NCBI GenBank assembly: GCA_025462735.1 | Contig: JAOAPC010000007.1 | Location: 1-59,923, forward strand | Direction: 5' to 3' | DNA length: 59,923 bases | Origin: Acidobacteriaceae bacterium | GTDB lineage: Bacteria; Acidobacteriota; Terriglobia; Terriglobales; Acidobacteriaceae | Shown here: positions 44,117-51,634 of the stretch, piece by piece | Numbering within the stretch: position 1 is the first letter of the stretch | How the letters are laid out: each line of letters begins with the position of its first letter | Position numbers and translations under genes: made by a program | Notes under the pieces: model-generated | Told to the model about the DNA's origin: nothing | Seen by the model: only the letters and a program-made list of their open reading frames with translations | The model's database searches: none

Positions 44117-44596
44117 ATGCAGGATTCATTCACATCGCACGATGTCATCCGGCTGACCGGCATCACCGCGCGCCAGTTGCAGTGGTGGGACGAGCGCGGC
44201 ATTGTCGTTCCTGCCCGGCAAGGGCACCGGCGCGTTTATTCGTTCGAGGATTTGACCGAAGTTGCCGTCATCTGTGAGCTCCGGCGCAAGGGCTTCTCGC
44301 TGCAGCGGGTGCGCAAGGTTGTTCGCTTTTTGCAAAGAGAATTCTCTAAGCGCCTGGCGGAAACCGTAAGCGGTTCATCCAGCTATCACTTGCTCACCGA
44401 CGGCCGCTCTCTCTATCTCGAAACCTCTCCGCAGCAGATCGTGGACATATTGAAAAATTCGCGGCAGCCGATGTTCGCCATATGCCTGAGTGACACGGTC
44501 CGGCAGGTCAGGGCCGTGGTCAGCGGGCGCAAGCGTCCGGGCCGCTGTGCTCCGGAAAAAGCTCGTTCTGCACGCAGAGCGAAATTGGGTTCCTAG
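44117..44596 (+). CDS. MerR-family transcriptional regulator
   Basis: 159 residues from the ATG at 44117; a TTG at 44081 would overlap the palindromes. The N-terminal winged helix-turn-helix is MerR-type: FTSHDVIRLTGITARQLQWWDERGIV, then GHRRVYSFEDLTEVAVICELRRKGFS. The usual long dimerisation coiled coil is short. The C-terminal region (SSYHLLTDGRSLYLETSPQQ, then ILKNSRQPMFAICLSDTVRQV) is not a known effector domain to me. No Cys pair for metal binding is present, so metal sensing is unlikely. Two palindromes just upstream are the likely operator. Confidence 0.85.
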   Translation: MQDSFTSHDVIRLTGITARQLQWWDERGIVVPARQGHRRVYSFEDLTEVAVICELRRKGFSLQRVRKVVRFLQREFSKRLAETVSGSSSYHLLTDGRSLYLETSPQQIVDILKNSRQPMFAICLSDTVRQVRAVVSGRKRPGRCAPEKARSARRAKLGS

Positions 44597-44619
44597 CAGT
44601 GATTGCCCGAGGAGGGGAA

Positions 44620-44883
44620 ATGGTTGCTGAACTCGAAGTCCTTAACGAATGGATACCGGAGCAAATGCAGCCTGGCACGATCTTTGTGCTGGAAAACGCC
44701 GGCCGCATCGGCGAGAAAGAAGACCCCTACTGGGCTGTGCTTTCCTGTCCTAAGTGCGGGATTCTCGGCCTGATCACGCGAAAGCAGATTGCCGGTCTGA
44801 TCGCGGTGATATGCGGCTCGGGAAAATGTTCCGCACAATTTTTTATCCGCGACAGCGAAATCGAGATAAGAAAACCGTTTTAA
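44620..44883 (+). CDS. Small cysteine-motif protein, unknown
   Basis: 87 residues from the ATG at 44620 with GAGGAGGGG immediately upstream. The core is GTIFVLENAGRIGEKEDPYW, LSCPKCGILGLITRKQ, then CGSGKCSAQFFI. The four Cys (CPKC and CGSGKC) could bind zinc as a small ribbon. It is 23 bases after the MerR gene, so the pair may form one operon. No family name is recognised. Confidence 0.65.
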   Translation: MVAELEVLNEWIPEQMQPGTIFVLENAGRIGEKEDPYWAVLSCPKCGILGLITRKQIAGLIAVICGSGKCSAQFFIRDSEIEIRKPF

Positions 44884-44887
44884 AGCA

Positions 44888-44988
44888 GTTGTCGGTGGTG
44901 AGTTGTCAGTGGCATATTCTATTCATTTGTGCCGACCGGATTGCTCTCACCAAACACTAGTCACTAATTACTGACCACTAATCACTAG
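44888..44988. repeat. CAGTGGTCAGT-type repeat overlapping the end of ribBA
   Basis: The left part (GTTGTCGGTGGTGAGTTGTC) and right part (CACTAGTCACTAATTACTGA and on, to about 44988) are inverted copies of an iterated GGTCAGTAATTAGTG-like unit. The TAG stop codon of ribBA (44985-44987) is inside the right part. Confidence 0.7.
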
Positions 44989-46145
44989 ACTCTCTTCCGT
45001 TCGAACTGCACTGGCACCTGATCCACGATTTCGATATCGAATCCCTCGAGTGCGGCGACTTTTCGGGGGTGGTTGGTGAGAAGGCGTATGCGATGCAGAT
45101 TCAGGTCCGTCAAAATCTGCGCGCCGATGCCGATTTCCCTCTGCGTTTTTCGTTGGTTTTCGGATGCCGATTGCGGCATGCGCTCGTGGTGGAACGAAAT
45201 GGCCGTTTTATCGCCAACTCGCTCGGTGGAGAATCCTTTGGATGATTGATGCAGATAGATCAATGCGCCGCGGCCTTCGTGGGCAATGGCTTGCAATGAT
45301 CCATCGAGTGTGTCACGACAATCGCAACCAGCGGATCCGAAGACATCGCCGATTAAGCAATGCGAGTGCATTCTTACCAAGACCGCTTCGCCGCCGGACT
45401 CAATATCGCCACGCACCAGCGCCAGATGGGAATCGCCGCCATCGATCTCACTCTCATAGGCAATCACGCGAAATTCGCCGTAGCGGGTATTCACCAGCGC
45501 TTCGCCCACACGATGCACGTAGCGCTCGTGCTGCATGCGATAGCGGATCAGCTCAGCAACCGTAAGCATCTTGAGTCCGTGCACTTGGCAAAACTCGATC
45601 AGGTCAGGCACCCGCGCCATGGTTCCGTCTTCGCGCATGATTTCACAGATAATTCCGGCAGGAACCATGTCAGCCATCCGGGCCAAATCCACGGATGCCT
45701 CGGTCTGACCCGCGCGCACCAGCACTCCACCTTTACGCGCGCGTAACGGAAACACGTGGCCAGGGCGTGCTAGGTCGGACGGTTTAGTGGCTGGGTCGAT
45801 TGCTACCCGAATGGTGTGCGCCCGATCGTACGCTGAAATTCCGGTGGTCACGCCCTCGCGCGCGTCAATCGCTTCGCAAAAGGCGGTGCCGTAGTTCGAC
45901 GTATTCTCCGCGCTCATCGGTCCGATGCGCAGATGGCCCAAGCGCTCTTCTGTCAAAGTCAAACAGATGAGACCGCGTCCAAACTTGGCCATGAAGTTGA
46001 TTGCTTCGGGCGTGACCTTCTCCGCCGCCAGCATCAGGTCGCCTTCGTTTTCGCGATCTTCATCATCCACGATGACAATCATGCGGCTGGCGCGAATTTC
46101 TTCAATCGCGGCCGGAACATCGGTGAATGGAGCCTTGGGGTTCAT
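44985..46145 (-). CDS. ribBA: RibBA: 3,4-dihydroxy-2-butanone 4-phosphate synthase with divergent GTP cyclohydrolase II domain
   Basis: 386 residues. Residues about 1-205 are a complete RibB domain ([62 protein letters not shown]), making the four-carbon unit of riboflavin. Residues about 206-386 are RibA-like. The zinc Cys set is kept ([14 protein letters not shown]) and the end is normal ([21 protein letters not shown]). The catalytic segment, usually YLRQEGRGIGL plus a Val-Glu-Ala-Asn block, reads [14 protein letters not shown] with a Lys/Arg/Gln-rich stretch. GTP cyclohydrolase activity is therefore uncertain. It is the third gene of an operon with a GNAT and a membrane protein. No FMN riboswitch is seen. 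Confidence 0.88.
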   Translation of the reverse strand: MNPKAPFTDVPAAIEEIRASRMIVIVDDEDRENEGDLMLAAEKVTPEAINFMAKFGRGLICLTLTEERLGHLRIGPMSAENTSNYGTAFCEAIDAREGVTTGISAYDRAHTIRVAIDPATKPSDLARPGHVFPLRARKGGVLVRAGQTEASVDLARMADMVPAGIICEIMREDGTMARVPDLIEFCQVHGLKMLTVAELIRYRMQHERYVHRVGEALVNTRYGEFRVIAYESEIDGGDSHLALVRGDIESGGEAVLVRMHSHCLIGDVFGSAGCDCRDTLDGSLQAIAHEGRGALIYLHQSSKGFSTERVGDKTAISFHHERMPQSASENQRKTQREIGIGAQILTDLNLHRIRLLTNHPRKVAALEGFDIEIVDQVPVQFERKRV

Positions 46146-46175
46146 TTTGAGAATTGTAGCAAGAATGGTGCAGAT

Positions 46176-46712
46176 TTATGGCGACTTCGAGGCCCCGACT
46201 TCGGCCGCGGCAACACCCCGACGTGTTCGATAGACCCACGCGCAGAGTGCAATTCCTCCCACGAATCCGATTAGATAGGATGCCGAGTGCGCCCACCAGT
46301 CTGCGATAAACCGGTGGTGTTGTCCCTCAGGAATTTCAGCGGCAAGCCATCCATGGAGAGACAGCAACCCGGCTCTTGCGAAAAAGAATCCGGCGGTTCC
46401 GGCAACCAGAGCCCCTATTGTCATGCAAAACAACAACGTAAGCAGCGGGCGAATAATGTCGCGCGTAGACAACTTTTCACGGGGGCCTGATCGTGCAGCC
46501 AAGGCGAGCAAAATTCCCAGAAACGCTCCCACCCACCAAGTTGCTAGGACACCCCACTCCAATGCGAGCAGAGTGGGTGACGACAATGGCAAAATCATGG
46601 GGTGGGCAAATGAAAAGTATTCAACGCAGATGTGTGCTGTGACCTGGTCGTGCAGGATCCCGTAAGTAATAGCGGCCGCTATGCTAAGCAGCCAGATTTT
46701 CAAGAATTCCAT
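46176..46712 (-). CDS. Integral membrane protein, unknown
   Basis: 178 residues with four predicted membrane helices (about 5-22, 50-72, 88-112 and 143-165). [20 protein letters not shown] and [26 protein letters not shown] contain several His and acidic residues in or near the membrane. The gene starts three bases after the GNAT stop and ends 30 bases before ribBA, so the three genes are almost certainly cotranscribed. I do not recognise the family. The link with riboflavin synthesis is positional only. Confidence 0.75.
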   Translation of the reverse strand: MEFLKIWLLSIAAAITYGILHDQVTAHICVEYFSFAHPMILPLSSPTLLALEWGVLATWWVGAFLGILLALAARSGPREKLSTRDIIRPLLTLLFCMTIGALVAGTAGFFFARAGLLSLHGWLAAEIPEGQHHRFIADWWAHSASYLIGFVGGIALCAWVYRTRRGVAAAEVGASKSP

Positions 46713-46715
46713 ATG

Positions 46716-47336
46716 TTAGCCGCCGCCGGAAGGCAGTATCTCGAGTTTCCGCCCAAGCCGGGCCTTCACCTCGGGCCACTCTGTATCCAGAATGCTGAAG
46801 TAAACCGAGTCGCGCTGCCGGCCGTTCCAGGTGAGCATATGTTTGCGCAGCGTGCCTTCTTCCTTAGCTCCCAGCCGGAGAATGGCTTGGCGTGAACGCT
46901 GGTTCATAGCGTCGGTCTTCAGTTCAACCCGAAGGCAATTCCAGGTTTCAAAGGCGTGACGCAGCATGAGGTATTTGGTCTCAGTGTTGATGACGGTCCG
47001 CTGCCAAGGCGGTGCGATCCAGGTTGATCCGATTTCGACTTTGCGGTTTGCCAAATCCATGTTCATGTAGCGCGTGGTCCCGACGAGGCGCTTCGAACTT
47101 CGCTCAAAAGTGGCGAATGGAATCGATAGTCCGCGCTCCTGCTCCTGCAGCACCTGGCGGTTGAAATCCTGGAAGTCCTGCAGCGATTGCAGCCGGTAAG
47201 GGATCCAGCGAAACAATTCATCGAGGTGATCTTTCGCGATCTCCCAGAGTAGGGCAGCGTGCTCGGGCCGAAGCGGCGCCAGGCGGACGTTCGTGCCCTC
47301 AACCGAGAAGGGCGAAGTGAAAGAATGTGTGTTCAG
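46716..47336 (-). CDS. GNAT N-acetyltransferase (RimJ/RimL type), probable CTG start
   Basis: 206 residues if translation begins at the CTG at 47336. The RimJ/RimL pattern is clear: EGTNVRLAPLRPEHAALLWE at the N-terminus, RSSKRLVGTTRYMNMDLANR, VINTETKYLMLRHAFETWN and NQRSRQAILRLGAKEEGTLR. The conserved start (VEGTNVRLAPL) lies upstream of the first ATG/GTG/TTG (TTG at 47216), which would cut off about 40 residues of the fold. The frame upstream has no other usual start before a stop, and GGGAG precedes the CTG by about eight bases. Acetyl-CoA-dependent acetylation of an amine is expected; the substrate is unknown. Confidence 0.78.
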   Translation of the reverse strand: MNTHSFTSPFSVEGTNVRLAPLRPEHAALLWEIAKDHLDELFRWIPYRLQSLQDFQDFNRQVLQEQERGLSIPFATFERSSKRLVGTTRYMNMDLANRKVEIGSTWIAPPWQRTVINTETKYLMLRHAFETWNCLRVELKTDAMNQRSRQAILRLGAKEEGTLRKHMLTWNGRQRDSVYFSILDTEWPEVKARLGRKLEILPSGGG

Positions 47337-47367
47337 GCAGAAACTCCCGAGAAAGAGATACGTCTAT

Positions 47368-47384
47368 ATACTCTGAAAGAGTAT
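47368..47384. promoter_or_regulatory. Palindrome ATACTCT-GAA-AGAGTAT between divergent genes
   Basis: Perfect 7-base arms with a 3-base spacer, 32 bases upstream of the GNAT gene and 122 bases upstream of bshC. An operator or a small hairpin is possible. Confidence 0.4.
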
Positions 47385-47474
47385 CTTTGCATCCGGTCAA
47401 TGGTTTCGTCATCTCATCGGATGGAAAGAATTGGAAGCCATTGCGCTGATTGCCTCAGGTTCCAGGTTCCGACA

Positions 47475-47500
47475 AGCTAAGAGCTAGTAGCTAAAAGCTG
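47475..47500. repeat. GCTAA/TTAGC iterated repeat before bshC
   Basis: AGCTAAGAGCTAGTAGCTAA and on, the same iterated unit as 32406-32467. It occupies the position where a ribosome-binding site for bshC would be expected, five bases before its ATG. Confidence 0.6.
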
Positions 47501-47505
47501 ACTTC

Positions 47506-49113
47506 ATGAAATCGCACTGTTACCCATTTCGCCAGGTTCCGCATACCAGCAAGCTCTTTCTTGATTATCTGGATTTCTCTCCTTCCGTGCAGCCGTTCTA
47601 CTCGCGGTCGCCGCATTTTCTGGAATGGGCACAGGAGGAACGCGGGCGCATTCAATATCCGCCCGAGCGGAGAAACGGGGTAGCAGCAATTCTCGAACGG
47701 CAGAACCGGCAATGGGGAGCGTCTGCAACCACACTCGAGAATATTGAGCAATTACGTTCCGGAGCGTGCGCCGTTGTCACCGGGCAACAGGTCGGATTAT
47801 TTGGCGGACCGGTCTTCTCGATCTACAAGGCGTTGAGCGCGGTCAAGCTCGCTGAAGAGGCGAGGAAGCTGGGAATCGATTGCGTGCCAATTTTTTGGCT
47901 TGCCACCGAAGACCATGATTTTGAAGAAGTGAATCAGGTCCGCATTCTGGGCGTCGACGGCCGCTTGGAAACTCTGGTGAGCGGCGCTCAAAGTAAGCCC
48001 GATGCTCCGGTGGGCACCATCAGCTTCGGGCCGGAAATTACGGAAACAGTCCGGCGTGCCGTGGAGCTGCTGGGGGATTCGGAATCAGCGCAACTGCTGA
48101 CTGAGTGTTATCGCCCCGGGGAAAATTTCGGCTCCGCCTTCGCCAAACTTTTCGCGCGCCTTTTCTCCGAGTTCGGTGTGGTTTTGCTCGACGGCTCCGA
48201 CCCCGAGCTGGACCAGATTGCGGCGCCACTTTACACCACAGCCATCGAACACGCTCCCGAATTCACTCAAGCTTTGCTCGACCGCGATGCTCAATTGCAC
48301 GCCGCCGGGTATCACCAGCAGGTTAAAGTCACGAATTCATCGACGTTATTGTTCGGCATCCGCGACGGGGCAAGGGTTCCGATTCATCAGGCGAAGTCGG
48401 GGGAGTTTCTGGTTAGCGAAGAAAAAGTTTCGCCTCACCAGCTATTAAAGATGGCCGCATCTTCTCCACAAATATTTAGCCCAAATGTGCTGCTCCGACC
48501 GGTAGTTCAGGATTACCTACTTCCCACTCTGGCGTATGTCGGTGGGGCTGCGGAAGTGGCGTATTTTGCGCAGGCCGGCGCGGTGTACCAAGCATTGCTG
48601 GGGAAAGTTACTCCGGTCGTTCCGCGCTTTTCTGCCACGCTGATAGAGCCAAAAAGTAAAGCTTTGCTTGAGAAGTATAGTTTGGGAATTTCTGACGTGT
48701 TCGAAGGCCCGGAGATTTTGCGCGAAACCATCGGCGCTCGCAGATTACCACCTAATCTTCAAACCTCTTTCGAGCAAGCGAGTGCGGCGATCGAACATTC
48801 GATGAAGGCGGTCCGCGAGTCACTTGCCGAACTAGACAAGACACTGATCGAGTCGGCGGAGAACGCCGAATCCAAGATGCTTTACCAAATCAATAACCTT
48901 CACGCCCGGGCCTCAAGAGCGGAGTTGCGCCACAGCGAAGTGGTGCAACGTCATGCCGAAACACTTAGTAATTCACTCTATCCGGAAAAGACCCTGCAGG
49001 AGCGCGAGTTTGCAGGCGTTTATTTTCTGGCCAAGCATGGCAAGCAATTAATGGATGGCCTACTGGATGTGATGCATCCTGATTGCCTGGATCATCAGAT
49101 AGTTGAGTTGTAG
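47506..49113 (+). CDS. bshC: Bacillithiol biosynthesis cysteine-adding enzyme BshC
   Basis: 535 residues, the family length. It ligates Cys to GlcN-malate as the last step of bacillithiol synthesis. Signatures are CAVVTGQQVGLFGGPVFSIYKALSAVKLA, PIFWLATEDHDFEEVNQV, QVKVTNSSTLLFGIRDGAR, YVGGAAEVAYFAQAGAVYQA, and a C-terminal coiled-coil region (KMLYQINNLHARASRAELRH) ending in the conserved PEKTLQER. bshA and bshB are not in the window. The region just before the ATG is a dispersed repeat with no Shine-Dalgarno sequence. Confidence 0.95.
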   Translation: MKSHCYPFRQVPHTSKLFLDYLDFSPSVQPFYSRSPHFLEWAQEERGRIQYPPERRNGVAAILERQNRQWGASATTLENIEQLRSGACAVVTGQQVGLFGGPVFSIYKALSAVKLAEEARKLGIDCVPIFWLATEDHDFEEVNQVRILGVDGRLETLVSGAQSKPDAPVGTISFGPEITETVRRAVELLGDSESAQLLTECYRPGENFGSAFAKLFARLFSEFGVVLLDGSDPELDQIAAPLYTTAIEHAPEFTQALLDRDAQLHAAGYHQQVKVTNSSTLLFGIRDGARVPIHQAKSGEFLVSEEKVSPHQLLKMAASSPQIFSPNVLLRPVVQDYLLPTLAYVGGAAEVAYFAQAGAVYQALLGKVTPVVPRFSATLIEPKSKALLEKYSLGISDVFEGPEILRETIGARRLPPNLQTSFEQASAAIEHSMKAVRESLAELDKTLIESAENAESKMLYQINNLHARASRAELRHSEVVQRHAETLSNSLYPEKTLQEREFAGVYFLAKHGKQLMDGLLDVMHPDCLDHQIVEL

Positions 49114-49132
49114 TCTCAGCATTATCTGGGAT

Positions 49133-50302
49133 TCACTTGGGCAGTGCCGGTTGCTGCTGGGTCATGCAATGAATCGCGCCAAATCCCCAGATCAAATCTC
49201 CGCAATAGATTCCGACCACGTCACGATCGGGAAAAATGTCCGCCAGAATGTCGAGAGCGACCCGATCGTTGGGATCGTTAAACACCGGAACCAGAACAAC
49301 TCGGTTCGCGATGTAGAAATTCGCATAACTTGCAGGTAAGCGCCGGCCCTCAAAATAAATCGGCGCCGGCATGGGGAGGTCAATGGTGGCCAGGGGTTTT
49401 CCATCTTCAGTGGTCGCGTCCCGCAGCCGCCGCAGATTCTCGCGCAGGGCTTCGTAGTTTTCGCTTTGCGGGTCGGCATCCAGGCAGGTCAGCACGGTAT
49501 CGGGAGACACGAAGCGGGTGATGTCATCGACATGGCCGTGCGTGTCATCACCTACGATTCCTGAGCCGATCCAAATTACGTTCGACGCGCCCAGATATTC
49601 AGCGAATATCTTTTCGTAGTCCTGTCTCTTCATTCCCGGATTGCGCTGCTGTACGCGGCTGAGCAGGCATTCCTCGGTGGTAATGAGTGATCCACGGCCG
49701 TTGACGTCGATGGAACCGCCTTCCAGCACGACGCGCTTTTTTCCCGCGACGGGTTGAATTTGGTTCGCACCAGCGACGCGAGCCATCAGACTCCCGATCT
49801 TTTCGTCGTGCTTCCAGTTGGGATATTTAGCCCAGGCATTGAATCGCCACTTGACGGCTGCATATTGTGGTGGCGTGCTGCTTTGGGTGGGCGCGGCTTC
49901 GAGCCGTGCTGAGACCGCCTTCGAACTCACGGGGGCTTTAGCTCCCGTTTGGCGGACAGGAGTGTCCGCCCCACATGGCCATACGAAAGCGCAGCCGGAA
50001 TCTCTTGTCCACACCCGGTCGGTGAGCCAACGATGAAAACGAATGTTGTCGTTCAAGGTGTGGGCACGCTGGAGGGTCTTGCGCGCCAGCTTCTCGGCTG
50101 CCGCATCTTTGACGATCAGCTCGACCCGCTCATTCCTGCTTAGATAACGGATGATCTCGGCATAGACCCAGGGGATTGGCTCGAACTTGCCCGGCCAATC
50201 CAGCTTGTAATGAGGCCATGCCAGCCAGGTGGCCGCGTGAGGCTCCCACTCGGCAGGCATTCGATATCGAATTGGTGGATTTTGAGCGGAAGATCGCGTC
50301 AT
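49133..50302 (-). CDS. aguA: Agmatine deiminase with repeat-derived insertion
   Basis: 389 residues of the peptidylarginine-deiminase-like family. It converts agmatine to N-carbamoylputrescine and ammonia. Motifs are MPAEWEPHAATWLAWPH at residues 15-31, RVWTRDSG (96-103), VLEGGSIDVNG, GDDTHGHVDDITRF and the catalytic Cys in AIHCMTQQQPALP near the end. Between RDSG and WRFNAW there are about 48 residues instead of about 15. The extra part (residues about 110-148, bases 49859-49975) is Ala/Pro/Ser rich and encoded by three dispersed-hairpin motifs. The catalytic core appears intact, so activity is possible. Confidence 0.93.
   Translation of the reverse strand: MTRSSAQNPPIRYRMPAEWEPHAATWLAWPHYKLDWPGKFEPIPWVYAEIIRYLSRNERVELIVKDAAAEKLARKTLQRAHTLNDNIRFHRWLTDRVWTRDSGCAFVWPCGADTPVRQTGAKAPVSSKAVSARLEAAPTQSSTPPQYAAVKWRFNAWAKYPNWKHDEKIGSLMARVAGANQIQPVAGKKRVVLEGGSIDVNGRGSLITTEECLLSRVQQRNPGMKRQDYEKIFAEYLGASNVIWIGSGIVGDDTHGHVDDITRFVSPDTVLTCLDADPQSENYEALRENLRRLRDATTEDGKPLATIDLPMPAPIYFEGRRLPASYANFYIANRVVLVPVFNDPNDRVALDILADIFPDRDVVGIYCGDLIWGFGAIHCMTQQQPALPK
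49859..49975. repeat. Cluster of hairpin repeats inserted in aguA
   Basis: Three units in order: GGCGCGGCTTCGAGCCGTGC-like at 49888-49910, GGGGGCTTTAGCTCCC at 49931-49946, and GGCGGACAGGAGTGTCCGCC at 49951-49970. Each resembles an intergenic repeat (6351-6370, 6318-6331 and 5837-5856). The segment keeps the reading frame. Confidence 0.8.
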
Positions 50303-50478
50303 GTAAGCTCGCCTGAGTCAATATAGCAACCGACTCGCATTCGAGCGTAGATTCTCGTTTCCAGGCAGTACAGACTAAAAGCTCAGAATTTGCCTTGCCG
50401 ACTAGACATTCTTGAGGTAACTTGCATCGTATTTACACAGGGCAATTGCCAGTGACTCAGTTCTGCTGGAGGTACGCC

Positions 50479-51216
50479 GTGCGCATTCTACTCACATTGA
50501 TTTTTCTGTCGGCCTTTGCTCTGGCACAGGAAAGCGAACAGCCAGAGATACAGCCCCGGAACCAGACTCAGCCAAGACTCATGCCGGCTCCGGCCCTCAC
50601 CCAGCGTCACGAGAGAACCGTTAGTCAGCTCGTCATTCCTGCGGGCACTCGCATTCCCATCGCACTGAAGAACACCATTTCCACCAAAGCCAATCACGAA
50701 GGGGATCCCATCTACGCGCAGTCGACCTTCCCGGTTGCGGTCGACGATAAGATCATTGTCCCGGCAGGAACCTACGTTCAAGGGAAAATCATCTCGATCA
50801 AGCCTGCGGGGCACATTAAAGGCCGTGCCGAGGTGCTCATACACTTTACGAGCCTCATTTATCCGAGCGGATACACCGTCATGTTGCCGGGCTCGCTCGA
50901 AAATGCGCCCGGAGTTGACAACGCCAAGGTCAAGGACAAAGAGGGCACTATTCAAGGCGACAGCAATAAAGGGAAAACCGCAGCCACCATTGCCGGGCCT
51001 GCCGCCAACGGCGCCCTAATCGGTGCGGTCGCTCGCGGCGGCGAGGGAGCGTTGATCGGAGCAGGAATCGGTGGAGCGATAGGTACCACGATCGCGGCTC
51101 TCACTCACGGCAACGAAGTGAAGATGATGCCAGGAACAACCCTGGAGGTGGTGTTACAGCGGGACGTGGCGGTGGATGGAAACCGAATTTCCAGGGTGTG
51201 GGCGGAACGCTACTAG
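50479..51216 (+). CDS. Exported protein with glycine-zipper region, unknown
   Basis: 245 residues from a GTG at 50479, with GGAGG six bases upstream. A signal peptide (VRILLTLIFLSAFALAQ) is followed by a Gln/Pro-rich linker. A domain of about 100 residues follows (VIPAGTRIPIALKNTISTKA, VDDKIIVPAGTYVQGKI), recalling the beta-rich core of TrbI/VirB10-like or conjugal-type proteins. Then comes a glycine-zipper segment (ANGALIGAVARGGEGALIGAGIGGAIGTTIAAL in two pieces), which often inserts in or lines a membrane. Similar proteins are common in Acidobacteriota, with no known role. Confidence 0.78.
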   Translation: MRILLTLIFLSAFALAQESEQPEIQPRNQTQPRLMPAPALTQRHERTVSQLVIPAGTRIPIALKNTISTKANHEGDPIYAQSTFPVAVDDKIIVPAGTYVQGKIISIKPAGHIKGRAEVLIHFTSLIYPSGYTVMLPGSLENAPGVDNAKVKDKEGTIQGDSNKGKTAATIAGPAANGALIGAVARGGEGALIGAGIGGAIGTTIAALTHGNEVKMMPGTTLEVVLQRDVAVDGNRISRVWAERY

Positions 51217-51294
51217 AAGCTTTCTTTGCCTCCAGCGAGTACGCGCGGGCGTTTTTCGGTCGTTTTTCAGCCAATAGAGCTCCCCGGTATTTAC

Positions 51295-51567
51295 TCACTC
51301 CGCAGTAGAAGGCTCAATCACCGACGAAATCTCAGAGATTTTGTTGGCCGGAAATCCCCCCTCTTTTGCATGTTCCCGAATCATGGATTCATTGGGAGCG
51401 CGATAGACACAGTAGATTTTGTCCGCAGTCACATAACTGTGTATCCACTGGATCTCCGGCCCCATCCGGTTCAGCACACTGCATGATTTCTGGGAAACAC
51501 CGCGAAGTTGATCGGGAGTTAATTTTCCCGCGCCAGGAAGTTCGCGCTCGATCAGATATTTGGGCAT
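51295..51567 (-). CDS. DUF4242 domain protein
   Basis: 90 residues from the ATG at 51567 (MPKYLIERELPGAGKLTPDQ). The family pattern continues LRGVSQKSCSVLNRMGPEIQ, WIHSYVTADKIYCVYRAPNE and REHAKEGGFPANKISEI. DUF4242 proteins are small ferredoxin-like dimers reported to bind nickel or other metals, with unclear function. It lies 67 bases after the HD-GYP regulator gene on the same strand. Confidence 0.85.
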   Translation of the reverse strand: MPKYLIERELPGAGKLTPDQLRGVSQKSCSVLNRMGPEIQWIHSYVTADKIYCVYRAPNESMIREHAKEGGFPANKISEISSVIEPSTAE

Positions 51568-51634
51568 GGTCCGCTCTCTTGGAGGAAGTAGTAGCGGCAG
51601 AAGCCTATCAGGCGGGCTTGGCGTGTTGCAAGGC

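Noticed and set aside
46146..46175. FMN riboswitch upstream of ribBA
   Set aside because: Only 30 bases separate ribBA from the upstream gene, and no conserved RFN stems are visible there.
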